This document shows positions 5,995 through 6,599 of a stretch of DNA of 6,599 nucleotides, one piece after another (position 1 is the stretch's first letter; the number at the start of each line of letters is the position of its first letter). The position numbers and the translations under genes were made by a program. Below the pieces are notes generated by a model. That model was not told the origin of the DNA. It saw only the letters and a program-made list of their open reading frames with translations, and did not search any database. Source of the DNA: CAZNOG01 sp964574635 (lineage in GTDB: Bacteria; Bacteroidota; Bacteroidia; Flavobacteriales_D; Cryomorphaceae); assembly GCA_964574635.1 (NCBI GenBank), contig CAZNOG010000034.1, positions 1 through 6,599 on the forward strand, in the 5' to 3' direction.

Positions 5995-6100
5995 GTGTGG
6001 GGTTTTTCGGAGGTTTTGCGGGGGTGCGGGGATTTCCCTACGGACATGAAAGGCTGGCGGTTGAAGGCCCATCTGAACTCGTTTCAATATTCGGCTGTGG

Positions 6101-6199
6101 GTCATGCTGAACTCGTTTCAGCATCTCTTTTAAATGCTTCGATATCGTCAGGAGTGCGTCGGCCGGGGGAAAGAGACCCTGAAACAAGTTCAGGGTGAC
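6101..6199. repeat. REPIN-like inverted hairpin pair, copy 1
   Basis: Two 30-bp hairpins of one family lie in inverted orientation 39 bp apart. The left reads GTCA, TGCT, GAACTCGTTTC, AGCA, TCTCTTT. The right, read on the minus strand, is GTCA, CCCT, GAACTTGTTTC, AGGG, TCTCTTT. Each can fold alone, and the two arms can also pair with each other apart from the variable stem bases. This matches the layout of REPINs, which in other bacteria are moved by RAYT (REP-associated tyrosine) transposases; no such transposase is in this window. Confidence 0.8.
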
Positions 6200-6225
6200 C
6201 GAAGACGTTGAATGAAACTCAGGGG

Positions 6226-6246
6226 AAAGAGACCCTGAAACGAGTC
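6226..6246 (-). repeat. Truncated REP-like hairpin
   Basis: Begins AAAGAGACCCTGAAAC like the minus-oriented hairpins at 6170 and 6385, but the sequence departs after GAGTC, before the second stem arm. It cannot form the family hairpin. The corresponding place in the next unit (6444-6470) holds an intact hairpin. Confidence 0.7.
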
Positions 6247-6315
6247 TACAATGCGGTGGCATGAAAGGCTGGCGGTTGACGACCCATCTGAACTCATTTC
6301 AACGTTCAGCTGTGG

Positions 6316-6414
6316 GTCATGCTGAACTCGTTTCAGCATCTCTTTTAAATGCTTCGATATCGTCAGGAGTGCGTCGGCCGGGGGAAAGAGACCCTGAAAC
6401 AAGTTCAGGGTGAC
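6316..6414. repeat. REPIN-like inverted hairpin pair, copy 2
   Basis: Identical in layout and essentially in sequence to the pair at 6101-6199: a plus-oriented hairpin at 6316-6345 with stem variant TGCT/AGCA, a 39-bp spacer, and a minus-oriented hairpin at 6385-6414 with stem variant CCCT/AGGG. Confidence 0.8.
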
Positions 6415-6443
6415 CGAAGACGTTGAATGAAACTCAGGGTGAT

Positions 6444-6470
6444 GAGACCCTGAAACAAGTTCAGGGTGAC
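6444..6470 (-). repeat. Single REP-like hairpin
   Basis: A 27-bp core copy with stem ACCCTGAA/TTCAGGGT in the minus orientation, lacking the TTT extension of the other copies. It follows the inverted pair of unit 2 and has no inverted partner of its own in the unit. Confidence 0.8.
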
Positions 6471-6495
6471 GGCCCGTGTCGGCCCTTTCCGGGAT

Positions 6496-6599
6496 CAGGG
6501 ACGAAGGGCGGTTGACGGCCGATTTGAACTCATTTCAACGTTCAGCTGTGGGTCATGCTGAACTCGTTTCAGCATCTCTTTTAAATGCTTCGATATCGT
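6496..6599. repeat. Tandem repeat unit 3, cut by the window end
   Basis: Recognisable from GGCGGTTGAC at 6507 onward and aligned with unit 2 at an offset of 236 bp. It contains a plus-oriented hairpin at 6552-6581 with stem variant TGCT/AGCA. Its degenerate half-hairpin near 6524 reads TTGAA-CTCAT-TTCAA and pairs perfectly, unlike units 1 and 2. The matching minus-oriented partner should lie just beyond the window end. Confidence 0.8.

Larger units (their letters stand above)
6045..6259. repeat. Tandem repeat unit 1 (215 bp)
   Basis: First unit of a tandem array with a period of 215 bp to unit 2, starting CATGAAAGGCTGGCGG. It contains, in order, a degenerate half-hairpin near 6074, a plus-oriented REP-like hairpin (6101-6130), a 39-bp spacer, a minus-oriented hairpin (6170-6199), and a truncated third hairpin (6226-6246) that lacks the second stem arm. 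No protein gene is supported; the open frames here exist only because of the repeats. Confidence 0.85.
6260..6495. repeat. Tandem repeat unit 2 (236 bp)
   Basis: Second unit, aligned with unit 1 at an offset of 215 bp and with unit 3 at 236 bp. It contains the inverted hairpin pair at 6316-6414 and an extra intact hairpin at 6444-6470. An outer inverted repeat TTCAACGT/ACGTTGAA (6298-6305, 6420-6427) encloses the pair, so the element is a nested palindrome. The unit boundary to the right is approximate. Confidence 0.8.

Noticed and set aside
6038..6402. Short open frames of 67-81 codons in the right-hand array
   Set aside because: They are read straight through the tandem hairpins and recur with the repeats; nothing suggests translation.

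Overview
The window looks like part of a GC-rich member of the Bacteroidota, probably the Bacteroidales. The clues are start regions without Shine-Dalgarno sequences, TAnnTTTG-type minus-7 promoter boxes, a Bacteroidota-style compact menaquinone cluster, and families of short palindromic intergenic repeats. The taxonomic call is inference; no marker gene is present.

Layout: (1) Positions 1-1616 hold no convincing gene and are a long higher-order repeat array. It alternates a ~228-bp P block with blocks of ~120-bp and ~114-bp diverged units (a and b). It also carries a REP-like hairpin and a strong G-quadruplex motif. (2) Positions 1647-4795, minus strand, hold a tight three-gene operon transcribed menI-like thioesterase, then menF, then menD. 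The first two genes overlap by 4 bp (ATGA) and the last two are 9 bp apart. (3) Positions 4796-5155 are a 360-bp divergent intergenic region with promoter-like motifs and a small palindrome, but no convincing gene. (4) Positions 5156-5878, plus strand, encode a complete OmpR/PhoB-type response regulator with no kinase partner in view, followed by a clear intrinsic terminator at 5969-5994. (5) Positions 6045-6599 are a tandem array of 215-236-bp units. Each of the two complete units contains an inverted pair of REP-like hairpins (a REPIN-like arrangement), and the array runs off the window end.

How the genes work together: MenF converts chorismate to isochorismate, and MenD condenses isochorismate with 2-oxoglutarate to form SEPHCHC. 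The thioesterase most likely releases 1,4-dihydroxy-2-naphthoate from its CoA ester later in the same menaquinone pathway. MenH, MenC, MenE, MenB, MenA and the final methyltransferase are not in the window. The response regulator is transcribed divergently and its relation to the men operon is unknown.

The most unusual content is the non-coding DNA. The same hairpin family occurs on both sides of the gene cassette, with compensatory changes in its stems, and the left array has an alternating two-unit structure resembling satellite DNA.
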